A stretch of DNA of 22,923 bases from NCBI GenBank assembly GCA_015680685.1, contig MNCI01029653.1, forward strand, positions 378,735-401,657. The letters run 5' to 3'. The notes below the pieces were generated by a model. That model did not search any database. It was not told the origin of the DNA and saw only the letters and a program-made list of their open reading frames with translations. The translations under genes and the position numbers were made by a program. The stretch is from Gnetum montanum. Its lineage: Eukaryota; Streptophyta; Gnetopsida; Gnetales; Gnetaceae. This document shows, in pieces, positions 8,900 through 19,256 of this stretch; within the stretch, counting starts at the first letter, position 1, and each line of letters begins with the position of its first letter.

Positions 8900-10561
8900 T
8901 CTTAGAAAAAGAAGAAACACCTTGAAAAGCTATTTATCCTTTCTTTTTTTTCATAGTCTTATTAGCTTTATTACAAATTGATAGGAATTTCTGGTCACTT
9001 CGTTGAATGCTAGCTTCTTCAATGCATCTAGTAGGTAAGAAAAGATCATTCAGAGAATGAGGCTTAGAATAAGCCATCCTTTTCTAGATATAGTCAATGA
9101 CCATAGCTTTGGAAATGTTTGTAAGTGGCATTCCTCCAAATGATAACATAATTTGGTTGATGTCGTTGTTCATTGAGAAATAAACCTGTCAATGAGTTCA
9201 TTTGGAGCTTGTTTGATAGCTATAAAGAACATAATGCTAGTGCTTTGAGGGATATTGAACTTCATGCGTTTAATGAAAGCCATCAACAATTTTTTCAGAG
9301 ATGTAATAGAACCATGAGGTAAGGATTCATACCATTCTAGAACTCTTCCAAAAAGAGAGTTAGAGAAACGTCTTAGTATAATATAAGGGTAAGGGGTAAG
9401 AAGCATGCATTAATTTCTAAATGTAACTACATGATTCATAGGATCCATGATTTTTCCATTATATTTTGTAAAAAATAGTAGTGATATTCCCTTATGCAAA
9501 ATTGGTATGAAAATAATAAAGCTCAAAGGATCATTTAGAGCCTAATCCAAGAAAGTGGGAGTGTTCCCTTGCATAACCAATACCTTAGTCACTTTGTCTT
9601 TAGCACTTTGAAGATGAAGCATAACATCATTAAGCAATGCTAATAGCTACATATTCATTCCAAGGAAGTGAGGGACAAGTTGAGATATAGTAATAGACAA
9701 TGATGCTAAGGGGGGATGCACATGCACAATGAGTGTGAATATGGCTAAAGTAGGTATGCCTATTGAAATAGAATTAGGTGGGTATAGGAAAAAGAAGGTG
9801 CATTACTAGATTAGGGAATGCAAAATAGTGATGGATTAGCAGAAATAGGTAATGGGATGGATTGATATTGAGGTTTGGTAGGTTGGGGTTGAGGAATGGA
9901 ATATGTGAATCTAAGAAATAAGTTAGATGATTGGAAGAAAGAGTGAAGGTTACTAACATTATTGAAAGGGAATAGATGATAAGATAGAGGAATAGGGAAC
10001 CATGTAAGGTGAAGTTTAGATGGTCCCATGCTAGAAGGAATAGATCTAGGTGAAGAATTTTGAGCAGCCATGATGGTGATGTTATGTATATGATGTGATA
10101 GATGATTGGTCTTGTTAATCCCTTCAATTGGATATTCTCTATCTTCATCTATTAGGTGAAAATCTAATTCAAAGGCTACACTTCTCCTTTGTTCTCTGAT
10201 AGTGCTATGAGGACCAAGAGGTTGATTTATGATAGTTTTCATTTTGGTCTTTTGAATTTGTAGATGTACTCTTTCTTGGATCTTTTCTTATTCCATGATG
10301 AACTATGTAATCGCCTTAGCTTTTTCATGATCCAATTTAATGGGATGGTCTAGATTAGGAACGAAATGAGGAAGATCATTAGTTCATTCATATTCTATCA
10401 TAAGCTTGAACATATTTAGTGTAAGTGATAAGCCTAGCTCTCACTCAGCATAGGCTATCTTGTAGTCTCTTTGGCTTAATCTTTTAGAGAATCCTTTGAT
10501 TTCTCCTCTAATAACAAAGCCTTTGGAGCTTAAAGAAATCAAAATCAAAAGATGATGTCAT
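8900..10561 (-). pseudogene. gag: Gag relic of element E (Tat-like)
   Basis: This is a broken retrotransposon capsid precursor in at least three frame segments. The first possible ATG is 10561-10559 (MTSSFDFDFF), followed after a frameshift by IRGEIKGFSKRLSQRDYK. An open segment at 10242-9811 continues as QPLGPHSTIREQRRSVAFEL. The diagnostic Retrotrans_gag core is at about 9500-9170: FFTKYNGKIMDPMNHVVTF, a stop, then SLFGRVLEWYESLPHGSIT. This matches the Tat-type KY-G-x-DP--H and L-G-ALEW--SLPPGSI patterns. Beyond about 9150 the frame decays. The element runs leftward and is cut by LTR B at 8614, so its pol is outside or lost. The alternative open frame at 9774-10148 on the same strand is a shifted reading. 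Confidence 0.7.
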
Positions 10562-11300
10562 AGCTGTAAATGTGTTTTAGTAGTAGCTATGACTGCATAG
10601 GACTATTACCATAGCTTTGGTTTTCTCTGTAATTAAGTTTGAACTTGAAACAAAAATGAGTATATATATTTAAGAAAAACATAAAAGTTATAGGAGAGAT
10701 GATGTGGTGTTAATTTTTTGATGCAACATGTCATTTAAGCTTAAAGAAATTAAAGATTCTAATGAGTAGATCCTAGAAACAATGTTTATTTTTCGAAGGG
10801 TCCTTCTTGTAGCACTAAAAAGATGTTTTAATTAAAATCATCGTAAATTTAAGATTGAAAATAACCCTACATGATAATGATTTAAGCATTCTATGGCCAC
10901 AAAATGGTCTAAAGAAATAAATCTCTAATCAAAAAAGGACTTGTTAATCATTAGAAATTCGAATAACCTAAGGCAATGTTTTTGCTAAACATAACGGAAC
11001 AATAAGTAGAAACAAGCACATAGAATAGCTAGTAAAGAAAAGCAGATTTTACTAAAAGAAAAGAATATGCTTAATGTGATACAAAAGGAAAAATTTCATA
11101 AGATAAAATTTATGGAAATAACAGAGCATATGATAAAAGAAATAAAATTATAGAACATAGAAAAATAAATCTATTTAAGAAATCACATCCTTAAAGCAAA
11201 AAGAATGAAAAAATAGATTCATTACAATGTTACGTACATGTTGGAAAAAGAAAAAGCTAAAATATAGAAAAGTAGGATATCCAAGAAAGGAACCTAGAAG
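10562..11300 (-). other. Untranslated leader of element E
   Basis: This stretch lies between gag and the probable LTR end on the minus strand. It is A-rich on the plus strand and has no coding signal. I could not find a convincing primer-binding site, so the LTR boundary is approximate. Confidence 0.35.
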
Positions 11301-12190
11301 ATCATGGGTCAAGGATGACTAACGAGGAGCTATGTTACCCCTTTCTTTCTTTTTGATGTGTGTGCCTAATGGAGATCAGACATAACTATTGCAAATTGGA
11401 AAAAATAGCAAGATGCAATGGAAATGGGATTGAATCATACATATGCTTCTATTTGAATCCAATGAGATTATCTGTGCATTAGGTAGACAACATGAAGAGT
11501 ATACAATAGATTAGCAGAAAAGGGAAAAATTAGAGAAACTCTAAGAAGTTGATAAACACATAGAGAATTCTTATATGCCAAAGAACTAGTTGCGAGCAAA
11601 GTTGTTTAAAAGAAGGTTTTTTTATTCCAATATTTCCAAGTTTTTTTAACCCCTTTATGTTTAGGAATCTTCCTCTATTTATAAGCCAAAAATGCCTTGT
11701 AGATCATAAAGAAATGACACATTAGAGCCCATAGAATCCTCTAAAAGATTCTAGATAGAAGAAATAACATGTAGTTGTAGTAGATATTAAAAATACAAGT
11801 GATGTAGAAAATGATATCAAACATTAGAACAAGGTCAACACTAGACTTGTACTAATAAGATGATATTTTACATAAAGCACAAACTAATAAAAAAAGCTAA
11901 AATTAGGATTGATGTAGGGGATGATGCCAATCACCAAAACTAAAAAATGAGAAAAACATCCATAATAATGTCATAAATGATGTGAATCATCATTTTGATG
12001 AATGTTGAACATGAAGACTAGAAATAACTCTATTGATGATGTAAGACATTCAATATAGAATTGTGAGAGATGGCTTAAGCTAGAAAATCCACAAAATATA
12101 TTCAAAAATTTAACTTGTGTAAAAGAAAAGCCAAAGTGGATGTAATAGTAGTGTCAACATTAAACTATTTGTAGGGGTGATCACTCCACA
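11300..12190 (-). repeat. Probable 5' LTR of element E
   Basis: On the minus strand the sequence starts TGTGGAGTGATCACCCC at 12190. It has TATAAATA at 11683-11676 in the context CTTATAAATAGAGG and then runs toward the gag relic. Orientation, TATA and position fit a 5' LTR of roughly 890 bp. It is a different family from the TGATGA LTRs. The inner boundary is uncertain by perhaps 50-100 bases because no clear primer-binding site or terminal CA was identified. Confidence 0.5.
11676..11683 (-). promoter_or_regulatory. Probable TATA box of LTR E
   Basis: TATAAATA on the minus strand is about 510 bases inside the proposed LTR, upstream of a T-rich stretch and the gag relic. Confidence 0.5.
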
Positions 12191-12192
12191 AA
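12168..12192. repeat. Imperfect palindrome at the outer end of LTR E
   Basis: TTTGTAGGGG and CTCCACAAA flank a central TGATCA, giving a 25-base near-palindrome. The outer half coincides with the proposed LTR terminus. Confidence 0.5.
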
Positions 12193-12209
12193 TGATTTAG
12201 CTCCCTCTA

Positions 12210-12569
12210 TTAGATGTCCCAACTCCTACTTGTATCATTCACAATGATATCAACATCATCTTAGTCATAGATAATGCATCCCAATAATCTCACAAGAACA
12301 TCATGACATATCCTCTCTAGTGCATGTGAGACTGTAGGGAGAGGTATTAAAGTCCACACAAACACATCAAAATTATTAATACAAAATTTAAGAAAGTATT
12401 TGGTCCTTGGATGAGCCCAAATCTATATTAGGTAGAGAGACTAATCATCAATGATAGGGAGAGCTTTCATCCTTTGAGACCTCTTAGTAACCACAAGGAT
12501 TGCATCATAGATCAAGAAATATATGGGGTCAATGACTTTTAGCTTTGGCCATTTTCCATTCTTTCCTAC
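12210..12569 (-). pseudogene. Fragment resembling an FCP1/NIF-type phosphatase (HAD family)
   Basis: On the minus strand one frame runs about 118 codons to a TAA at 12212-12210 with three internal stops and no frameshift. It reads KWPKLKVIDPIYFLIYDAIL, then after two stops HPRTKYFLKFCINNFDVFVW, then ALERICHDVLVRLLGCIIYD. The NLI-interacting-factor (CTD phosphatase-like) domain has the order K-L-L-V-L-D-L-(D/N)-G, then R-P-x-(L)-x-x-F-L-x-F-C-F-x-x-F-D-V-x-(I/V)-W, then a helix ending W-D-Q. The agreement in order and spacing suggests a processed or captured host gene piece. The catalytic DxD reads DPI, so it would be inactive. This was recognised by eye only. It ends 20 bases outside LTR E. 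Confidence 0.42.
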
Positions 12570-12699
12570 CTATCCCACACTTAATCAAATCTTAGTTTCA
12601 TCTTCCTCTCTTTTATGCTTATTCTAGTTTTTATTTTCTTTTCACCCAAATTTTACCCTCAATTCCTTCCCCAGTATCAAAAAAAATTTATTTATGTCC

Positions 12700-13160
12700 T
12701 CTTGGAACTTAGAAAATTTTGGATCTTTTTTTTGTTCCCCCAAACCTCATAAATTTTTGGTTCTAGCCCTGCCAGAACATAAAAAAATTTTGGTTTATAG
12801 TTTCTAATATCTAGTTGAAGTTTTTAGTTTTTTTTTTTCCAAGTTGTTTCTGTTAACACTTAGTAAAATTTTTTATTTTAGACTATAATACTTAGCTTAA
12901 ATTTTGCTTGATAGCCTTCCATATTTAGCTAGGTTTTTCTTTTTTCACAATCTAAACTTAGAAAATTTTTTATCACAATTTTTCATCCTTATATTTAGAA
13001 AAATTTTGGACTTCTATCTATTCCCAACACTTCGGAAATTTCTATTTTCCTCCCTTCCTAGCACTAGCAAATTATTCTATCTTTTCCACTACCCTAATAC
13101 TTAGAAAATTTTTTTCTTCTTATTTTCCCAACACCTAATAGATTTTTTTTCTTAGTTTTT
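12700..13160. repeat. Degenerate minisatellite, about 35-bp unit
   Basis: About a dozen diverged units share a core near ACTTAGAAAATTTT, followed by a pyrimidine tract. Examples are at 12707, 12854, 12956, 12989 and 13099. Spacing varies from about 20 to 45 bases. Frames here are composition artefacts. Confidence 0.55.
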
Positions 13161-14530
13161 ATTGAACCTAACATCCTTGTTTATCCTTGCATGCTTAAGT
13201 TATTACCCACACCTTGCGCATGCAACCTAGCCTATGCGCCTACCTACCCATGGACTTGTTTAGCACTAATAAATACACCACCCAACCTATCCCTATGCCT
13301 CTTTCCTCTCCAATTAAGTTTTAAAAATTAATAAATAAATAATAAGCATCTTGCTTCTCACACCTTAATGTTAGCTAGTGTTTGTTGGCACCACTACTAA
13401 TACACCATTAAGCACACTGTCATTACGTGACACACTAACACTCACAGTATCATTAAGCATGTTGCATGTTGTAGTGATGCATGTAGTGTAGCACTAACAC
13501 ACCTTCGTGTGCATCAGTAACATTTTTGTTCCCTATTTTTCCCTAAAAAAGTCCTACAAATAAACAAAGTGCTATGCTGCAGTGCCATGTGGCATCTCGT
13601 GGTCATAGCTGAGAGTTGCATCACCATACATTGCTCTTGCCCTCATGCTCTCACTAAACCTAATGTGCCAATGGTGAGAAAACATTATGTCTTCCTCCCC
13701 TGTCCAAACCTTTGTAAATGTTGGGTTGGGCAATTGCCATCTTGCTCTTCAAGGTGCAAATCTTTCTCTGAATATGTATATCTATAGTTTTCTCCTATTT
13801 CTTATTCTCTTCCTCCCAAAAACAACACATGACATTATTTCATTGATGTGCCTATTGATAAAAGCTATTACAACATCTTGCTAGGCATGCACTAGCACAG
13901 GCCATCGCAAGCTTCACCAATAGCAAATATCTCATCTTCTTCATCTTACCCTCCCCTATTCTTGCATAAAAATGATAAATAGCAAACTAAAAGTAAAAGT
14001 CTAAGGTTGGAAAACTGACCTAGGTCCTACTAGCAATGCCCCTTGATTATACTTGACACCCCTAGTCCCACTAGCATGTGTCCCTTGGTGGAAGCCACCT
14101 GCATCCCTACTCCTACTACTTTGCTTGTGTGGCACCACCTCCTACCTCCAAGCCTTCACAGCCTTCCTTCCTCTTTTTTCAATCCCTCACACTTGTAAAA
14201 GAAATATGGCTAAATGGCCTCTTCCCACTTATCTTTTCCCTTTATACTCACTTTCATCTCCTCTCTTTATCTCTTGTATGAAAATTTTTCTATCTTTACC
14301 TCTTGCTTCTTCCTCTCTCTCATGGAACCCATTCCTAAGGGATGCTAGTGTTGCATCCACTTTTTTAATTTACTAGAGATTGAGACTCAATGTGATCTTA
14401 ACATTTTCCATGTGGGTTTGAGCATTAAACTCCCCAAATACATCATCACAAGGCATATTCTTGGCTCCCAGGGAACTCTATGAATCATTTGAGTTCATAA
14501 TTCAACTTATGAATTTTCCTTTGATACCAC
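13160..14530. other. Unassigned intergenic stretch
   Basis: No domain, LTR terminus or RNA gene was recognised on either strand. Overlapping open frames at 13569-13884 and 14053-14376 are rich in Ser, Leu and Pro from a C/T-rich strand and lack family motifs. A loose repetition of CATTAAGCA and ACACTAACAC occurs at 13400-13510. Confidence 0.5.
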
Positions 14531-15870
14531 AAGATAAAACATCCAAAAAATAGCTTAATAAGAGATATATTTGGCCTTCAAAGGCCTCTAGGGACTAGTC
14601 AAGGTCATATCTTAACATCTTGGCTTCAATTTTGGTGACTTCAGAAAACTTAGGAAAAATGTTAAAACCTTTTGTAAGTACGAATGATGCTAATACTAAC
14701 ACCAGTTTTAGTGTTGAAAGCACCATTTTTAGCACCTCCAAACCTCATTAAAACTATGTTCCAACATGCACCATGGTTTCCTAGGGCTTGGACAATCCAT
14801 TGACAATAATTTTGACACTTTAGACTTTCAAAATTGATACTTTTTTTCGTAGGTTCTTTCAATAGTTAAGAAATCAACATTTTTTCCAAGTCTAGAGCAT
14901 TGATAAGTTTGGGGCTTGCATCAACATCTCTAAAAGTATGTTCAAGTCACTTTACGCATCTAGTAAGTAGCATTTCATAAGTTTACAAGCCTCTTGACAC
15001 TTGAAAATCATTATTTCAACTCATTCTAAGATTAGTTTTGGCATCTCAAGAGTTACAATTTTTGACCTAAAAAACTACTAAAACTTTTTCTAACTCTATC
15101 ATCAACATTAATGCTAATGTCAGTGTTAGTGTCAATGTCAACACTCTTGAAACTTGCATCATCATTCAAATCAACATCCAATAGTATTCTAAGGTCTTTC
15201 CAACTTCTCAACCTCATCTTGATAGCCTTTGACATTAGTTTGAAGGTTAAATGAAAACCTAGGATTTTAAAATTTTCAACTTGAGAAAAATTTCAAAATT
15301 TCACTAAGTACTAATGATGTTGATGTTTAGCATCACCACTTTTGGGCCTTGCCAAATCACTTCATTCATCTTCACCATTAATATACAACCTCATCTCTAA
15401 GCTTTTTGGGTGTTTTGAGAGCAATTAACATTAAATTGTAAATGAAACAAGGTCTTAGGAGCTCAAAATTCTAACTTTGGAAAAATATAAAAAATTTTAC
15501 GAAGTATTGTTGACATTAATGCTGATGTTAATGTTAACACAATCAATGATTGTGTCATCCAATCCACAAAATTCAAGCTTTGAATTCATAACCTTCTCCT
15601 AGATTTGTTCACTCCTGAGCATCATTTTAACATGTTTTCACATAATTTTGAAAGTTAGATGGATTCTTGAAGGCTTAGAACTAACACTTCGGTAAAACTT
15701 TGAAAATTTACCCAAGGCTTGGTGACACTAATGTTGATGTTAGCATCAGTGTCAGCATCAACTCTTCTAGGTTTTAACGATGCCAAAATCATTAAACCAA
15801 CTTACCATTTTTGAACTCCAAACCAACTTTGAGTTAACTAAACTTAACTTTGGGTTTGATTTTAGTAATC
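14530..15870. repeat. Diverged tandem array, period about 208 bp
   Basis: A landmark of ACNAAGTA followed by GATG/CATC-rich sequence (for example TGATGTTAGCATCAGTGTCA) recurs at about 14680, 15095, 15305, 15505 and 15725. The gap between the first two is twice the period, so a weaker unit lies near 14890. Flanking text also aligns between units, such as TTAAATGAAAACCTAGGATT against TAAATGAAACAAGGTCTTAG. This gives about six units and a partial tail. No open frame spans the units. Confidence 0.65.
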
Positions 15871-17041
15871 CCAAGTTGAAATTAGTAACTTTGGACTAAT
15901 GAATATGAGTTCAAAATGTAGATTTCAGGCCAAATTCTTTAGATTTAATAGCACTTATAAGATTTCACAAGATCAAGTGCACAAGTGCATGCTATCATTG
16001 CAACATCTACATGCTCAATGGTCACCTTATGCACCTCTAGAATTACTTCTAGAGATCAAATTTTTAGGCCTTTACATTGTATTCAAAAGTTAATTTTTTT
16101 AACTCTAGTATAAGTGATGGGACCCTTAGCTAAAATAACTATGTTTTAGCCTAAAATTAATTTTGAATCATGCCTACAACTTTCCTATCTTTATCCTAAT
16201 CCTTAAGAGGTTTAATTCCACTCTCAAAATCCATATTTTGCTCAAGATTCAAGATCTTATTATCAATTTCAATTCACTTGCATTTTTCATCTATTGCTTG
16301 TTGTTTTTGCCCTCCATAGGAAACAAACACTTTTTTATATTAATAAAGTATTTTATTGTTTGGGAAGGGATCCAAAACCCCTTCTCCCATATCATAGCCT
16401 TAATGTTTAAATATTTCATGCTCTTTTACTTAGATTTTATACTTATTTTTTTTATTTTATCACTCATAATCTATTCCATAGTTTATTTTTTTATAATTTA
16501 TACTTAGTCATTTTTTTTTGCAATCAATACTTGGACATTTTTTAGCATTAGCACCTTACTTTTTAATTGTTCCTCTACTGTTCCTAGCTCATGTGTAGTA
16601 GGCTTACTCTATATTTGATTGGAGGTTTCATGCCCTTTCGTTTCATAATCATTGATAAATCAAGAGTTACATCAATTTGAAGATCATTTATGATCACACG
16701 CTAAGTATTTTGGCACTTAGTTTGTAAAGGTGTCCTTGTAGGAGTGTGAAAAACATTTTTGCATTAGTAGCTAACATGAGTCCCACATCACCATGCTTTC
16801 GATACTTGCATACAAGCCATGACCCTAGCAACACCCAACATGATATCCCAAGTAGCAGTTGTTGAAATCTTCCTTGTCCCACATGAACCCCATGTGCTTC
16901 CTAAAAGTACATTTTCCAAAAAAACTAACTTTGGAAAACTTAGAGTATGTTGTTGTTTTTCCCTTCCTCACAATTCCTAGTTCACAAATCTTGTATCATC
17001 TAAAGACATCATGGGTAGTCTTAACTGCAACTTTACTTATC
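15871..17041. other. Unassigned AT-rich stretch left of solo LTR C
   Basis: There are no recognisable domains. The 16163-16507 frame is hydrophobic only because the DNA is T-rich. The right part (about 16780-17040) has normal composition and could be old element-internal DNA that hosts the solo LTR, but I cannot name it. Confidence 0.4.
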
Positions 17042-17046
17042 CCATG
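17042..17046. other. Target-site duplication, left copy (CCATG)
   Basis: CCATG directly precedes the TGATGA start of LTR C and is repeated exactly at 18043-18047. Confidence 0.85.
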
Positions 17047-17284
17047 TGATGAAGCATAAATATCATAGATGCTACATTGCATCAATGTTATAGCATCCCT
17101 GTTAGTGCATCTCAGTTGGCTACTACATCATGATGCTACATTACATTTGCGATGTCATAGATGTGATATCATAGATGCATTGATAGATTCCTATTGATGT
17201 AACCCTATCGACACGTACACATTGACATGACCCCATCAACACATGCATTGATGCATACACATCGACGCAATGTCTATTTTTGCC

Positions 17285-17292
17285 TATAAATA
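17285..17292 (+). promoter_or_regulatory. TATA box of solo LTR C
   Basis: TATAAATA in the context TGCCTATAAATACATG, equivalent to the box in LTRs A, B and D. Confidence 0.75.
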
Positions 17293-17862
17293 CATGTGCA
17301 CCCATCATGTATTTAACATTATTTTGTCAATAAAGTAGTCAAACCCTTGTAGTTTTATTCCATAGTCTTAGAGAATAGTAAATGAGTTCCCACAATGTGG
17401 ATTTGAGTTAGTTGTACAACATCTTATTTGAGTGGAGATATACCTAGACACATTCCATGACTAACAATAAGATCGAGATTGATCCTTATTCATTGCAATA
17501 CTTTGACTTAGATTAAATTTACTTTTTGTGCAATTTATATTCCATGTACTTAGTTAATATTTACATTTTCATTCATATTAATGAATTTGCAAAATAAGTG
17601 CAACCAATTTTGAGTGCAAACACATATTCACTTGGTTATTTCAGCAGTGTTATTGCTTGGTTTGCCTAGTAGCATAACACTTGGTAATCCCAGTAGTGGA
17701 TACATGGGTTTAAGATGTGTATGACAAGTTGGGAATATACACTCATTGCCTATAGGCTAGTTTAGCATTTATCTTCATGTTGTTAATTAAATTAAATAAT
17801 TAACTTCTCTATTATCATTAGGAGTAGCATAAAGCCACAACAACATTAACCATCATATGCCT

Positions 17863-17909
17863 CACTTTGGACTAAACCATATGTGACAAAGCTACCACTA
17901 GTCCAAGTG
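17863..17909 (+). other. U5 hairpin of LTR C
   Basis: CACTTTGGACTA (17863-17874) pairs with TAGTCCAAGTG (17899-17909). There are eleven pairs and one bulged T, around a 24-base loop. The bulge is in the same part of the stem as in LTR A. Confidence 0.7.
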
Positions 17910-18042
17910 GAAAGAAAGTGAACTACAATCAATATTTAATAGTCTAGATGCACAACTAGTCCCATTAAAGGAATTCAATTGCATCATGTGTGAACACTTG
18001 TGATTTGTATGCTTGGGCATAGGAGGTGCCCACTGCTCATCA

Positions 18043-18047
18043 CCATG
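18043..18047. other. Target-site duplication, right copy (CCATG)
   Basis: Exact copy of 17042-17046, directly after the TCATCA end of LTR C. Confidence 0.85.
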
Positions 18048-18287
18048 CGAGTTCTACACAACTTCAATCAACATCTCTTCCAAAAACTAACTTCCTAGAT
18101 GTTAAAACACTTGTAAATATTTCTAACTTTTCTTACTCTTATGCATCTATTTTGTAAATTTTCTTTAACTATAAAATTTGTTTCATAATTCTCCTTATAA
18201 CTATACTTTTCACTCCTATTTTTAGGCCATGGAACCTACCATCCTCCTCTTTTTATGCAAACCCCTCACCCTAGATAAATTTTGTAG
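18048..18287. other. Sliver between two solo LTRs
   Basis: This continues the sequence interrupted by solo LTR C. No domain is visible. If it belongs to element F, it would be gag-pol linker DNA, but that cannot be shown. Confidence 0.35.
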
Positions 18288-18292
18288 CTAAG

Positions 18293-19251
18293 TGTTACAT
18301 CCCTTCCAGACACATTAGGTATGGTTGTATGATTATGATCTATGCATTACGTGTGTTGTCTCAGTGGGTTATTAGGGATGACTTAGCTCATTGTAATTAC
18401 ACTTTATATGTATGATTATGATGTCGTTACATGCTTAACTAACATAATTATGTACACTAGCCCTATGTGATGTGTTAACAAGTGGTGTTGCTAGCTGGGA
18501 TGTTGGATTGGGGTACAAGAGTGCCTATTTGGTATGCATTTAAGCTTCATATGAAATTTTAGTATTTATACATCTGAACTATAGCACTATGTTTTGTGAT
18601 GCTTGGATGTGCTTTTATCATGTGACCATGTAGAACATTTGATATGGATCTTGTAGGTTCAAACATATTTTGATTTGAAGTTCTGGTAAGTTTGTTATTC
18701 ACTATTGAAGTTCACAGTATTAATTGCAGAGGAAAAATATATATATAGCTTATGAAAATATTTTCTTTAAAAAATATATCTAAAATACATAAATTAAAAG
18801 TAAACAAATCATGTTTTGCACATGACGTGCATAACTTTAAATTAAAAAAGAACCAATGAATAAAAGTAACGCTATGCATGAAGCATAAACCTTTGTTTTT
18901 ATTTTAAAACAAAAAGACCCATTGCCTTTGCCACCATGCATAGTAAAACAAATAGATTCTATTCTTTCTTTTCTATTTAAAAATAGAAATGAATGAGAGC
19001 CTATTTTCTTTAATTTTTTTCTTCTCTCTTCTGCTATTCCACATTTTTCTGAATTCTAGGCTTTGTGGGTTTTATAAATTGAAATGGATCTTTAGTTTTT
19101 GGTTTGGCATGAAATTTTTCTATAGTTTGACTATCCTTAATATAATGTATTTCTAAACTTCATTAGTTTTTAGTTTTTCATGCTACCATTATGGTATTAC
19201 TAGTGATCCTAGGCATCACCCTATCCTAGCTAGGTGCGGTAGGGTGTTACC
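18293..19251 (+). repeat. Probable solo LTR of a chromovirus (Tekay/Del-like)
   Basis: The block starts TGTTACATCCC and ends GCGGTAGGGTGTTACC. These are the near-inverted termini (TGTTACAYCCC / GGGTGTTACA) common to Tekay/Del-type gypsy LTRs, with the last A read as C. Flanks CTAAG (18288-18292) and CCAAG (19252-19256) agree at four of five positions, fitting an aged target duplication. No coding or internal sequence lies beside it. An AT microsatellite is at about 18738. The orientation is inferred from the termini only. Confidence 0.65.
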
Positions 19252-19256
19252 CCAAG

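Larger units (their letters stand above)
17047..18042 (+). repeat. Solo LTR (LTR C) of the TGATGA family
   Basis: This 996-bp LTR runs TGATGA...TCATCA and is flanked by identical 5-bp duplications (CCATG), so both ends are fixed. It has TATAAATA at 17285-17292 and a U5 hairpin at 17863-17909. It shares AATAAGATCGAGATT and the CTTGGTAATCCCAGTAGTG region with LTR A, making A and C the closest pair. There is no primer-binding site or polypurine tract next to it. This is the usual footprint of recombination between the two LTRs of a complete element. U3 contains short repeats around ATCGACACGTACACATTGAC. Confidence 0.92.

Noticed and set aside
9774-10148. 124-codon minus-strand open frame
   Set aside because: It overlaps the gag relic of element E in a shifted frame and has no family motifs.
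14053-14376. 107-codon open frame with an overlapping second frame
   Set aside because: It has Ser/Leu/Pro bias from pyrimidine-rich DNA, no domain, and comparable openness in two frames.
14530-15870. CRISPR-like regular spacing in the repeat array
   Set aside because: Units are about 208 bp, diverged and contiguous, with no short identical repeats separated by unique spacers; the context is a plant genome.
16163-16507. 114-codon hydrophobic frame
   Set aside because: It is a composition artefact of AT-rich DNA with no conserved motif.
17131-18042. Alternative LTR C start at the second TGATG
   Set aside because: Only the start at 17047 gives matching CCATG duplications and a complete TGATGA terminus.
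17047-18042. LTR C as the 5' LTR of element F
   Set aside because: Exact flanking duplications and lack of a primer-binding site show it is solo.
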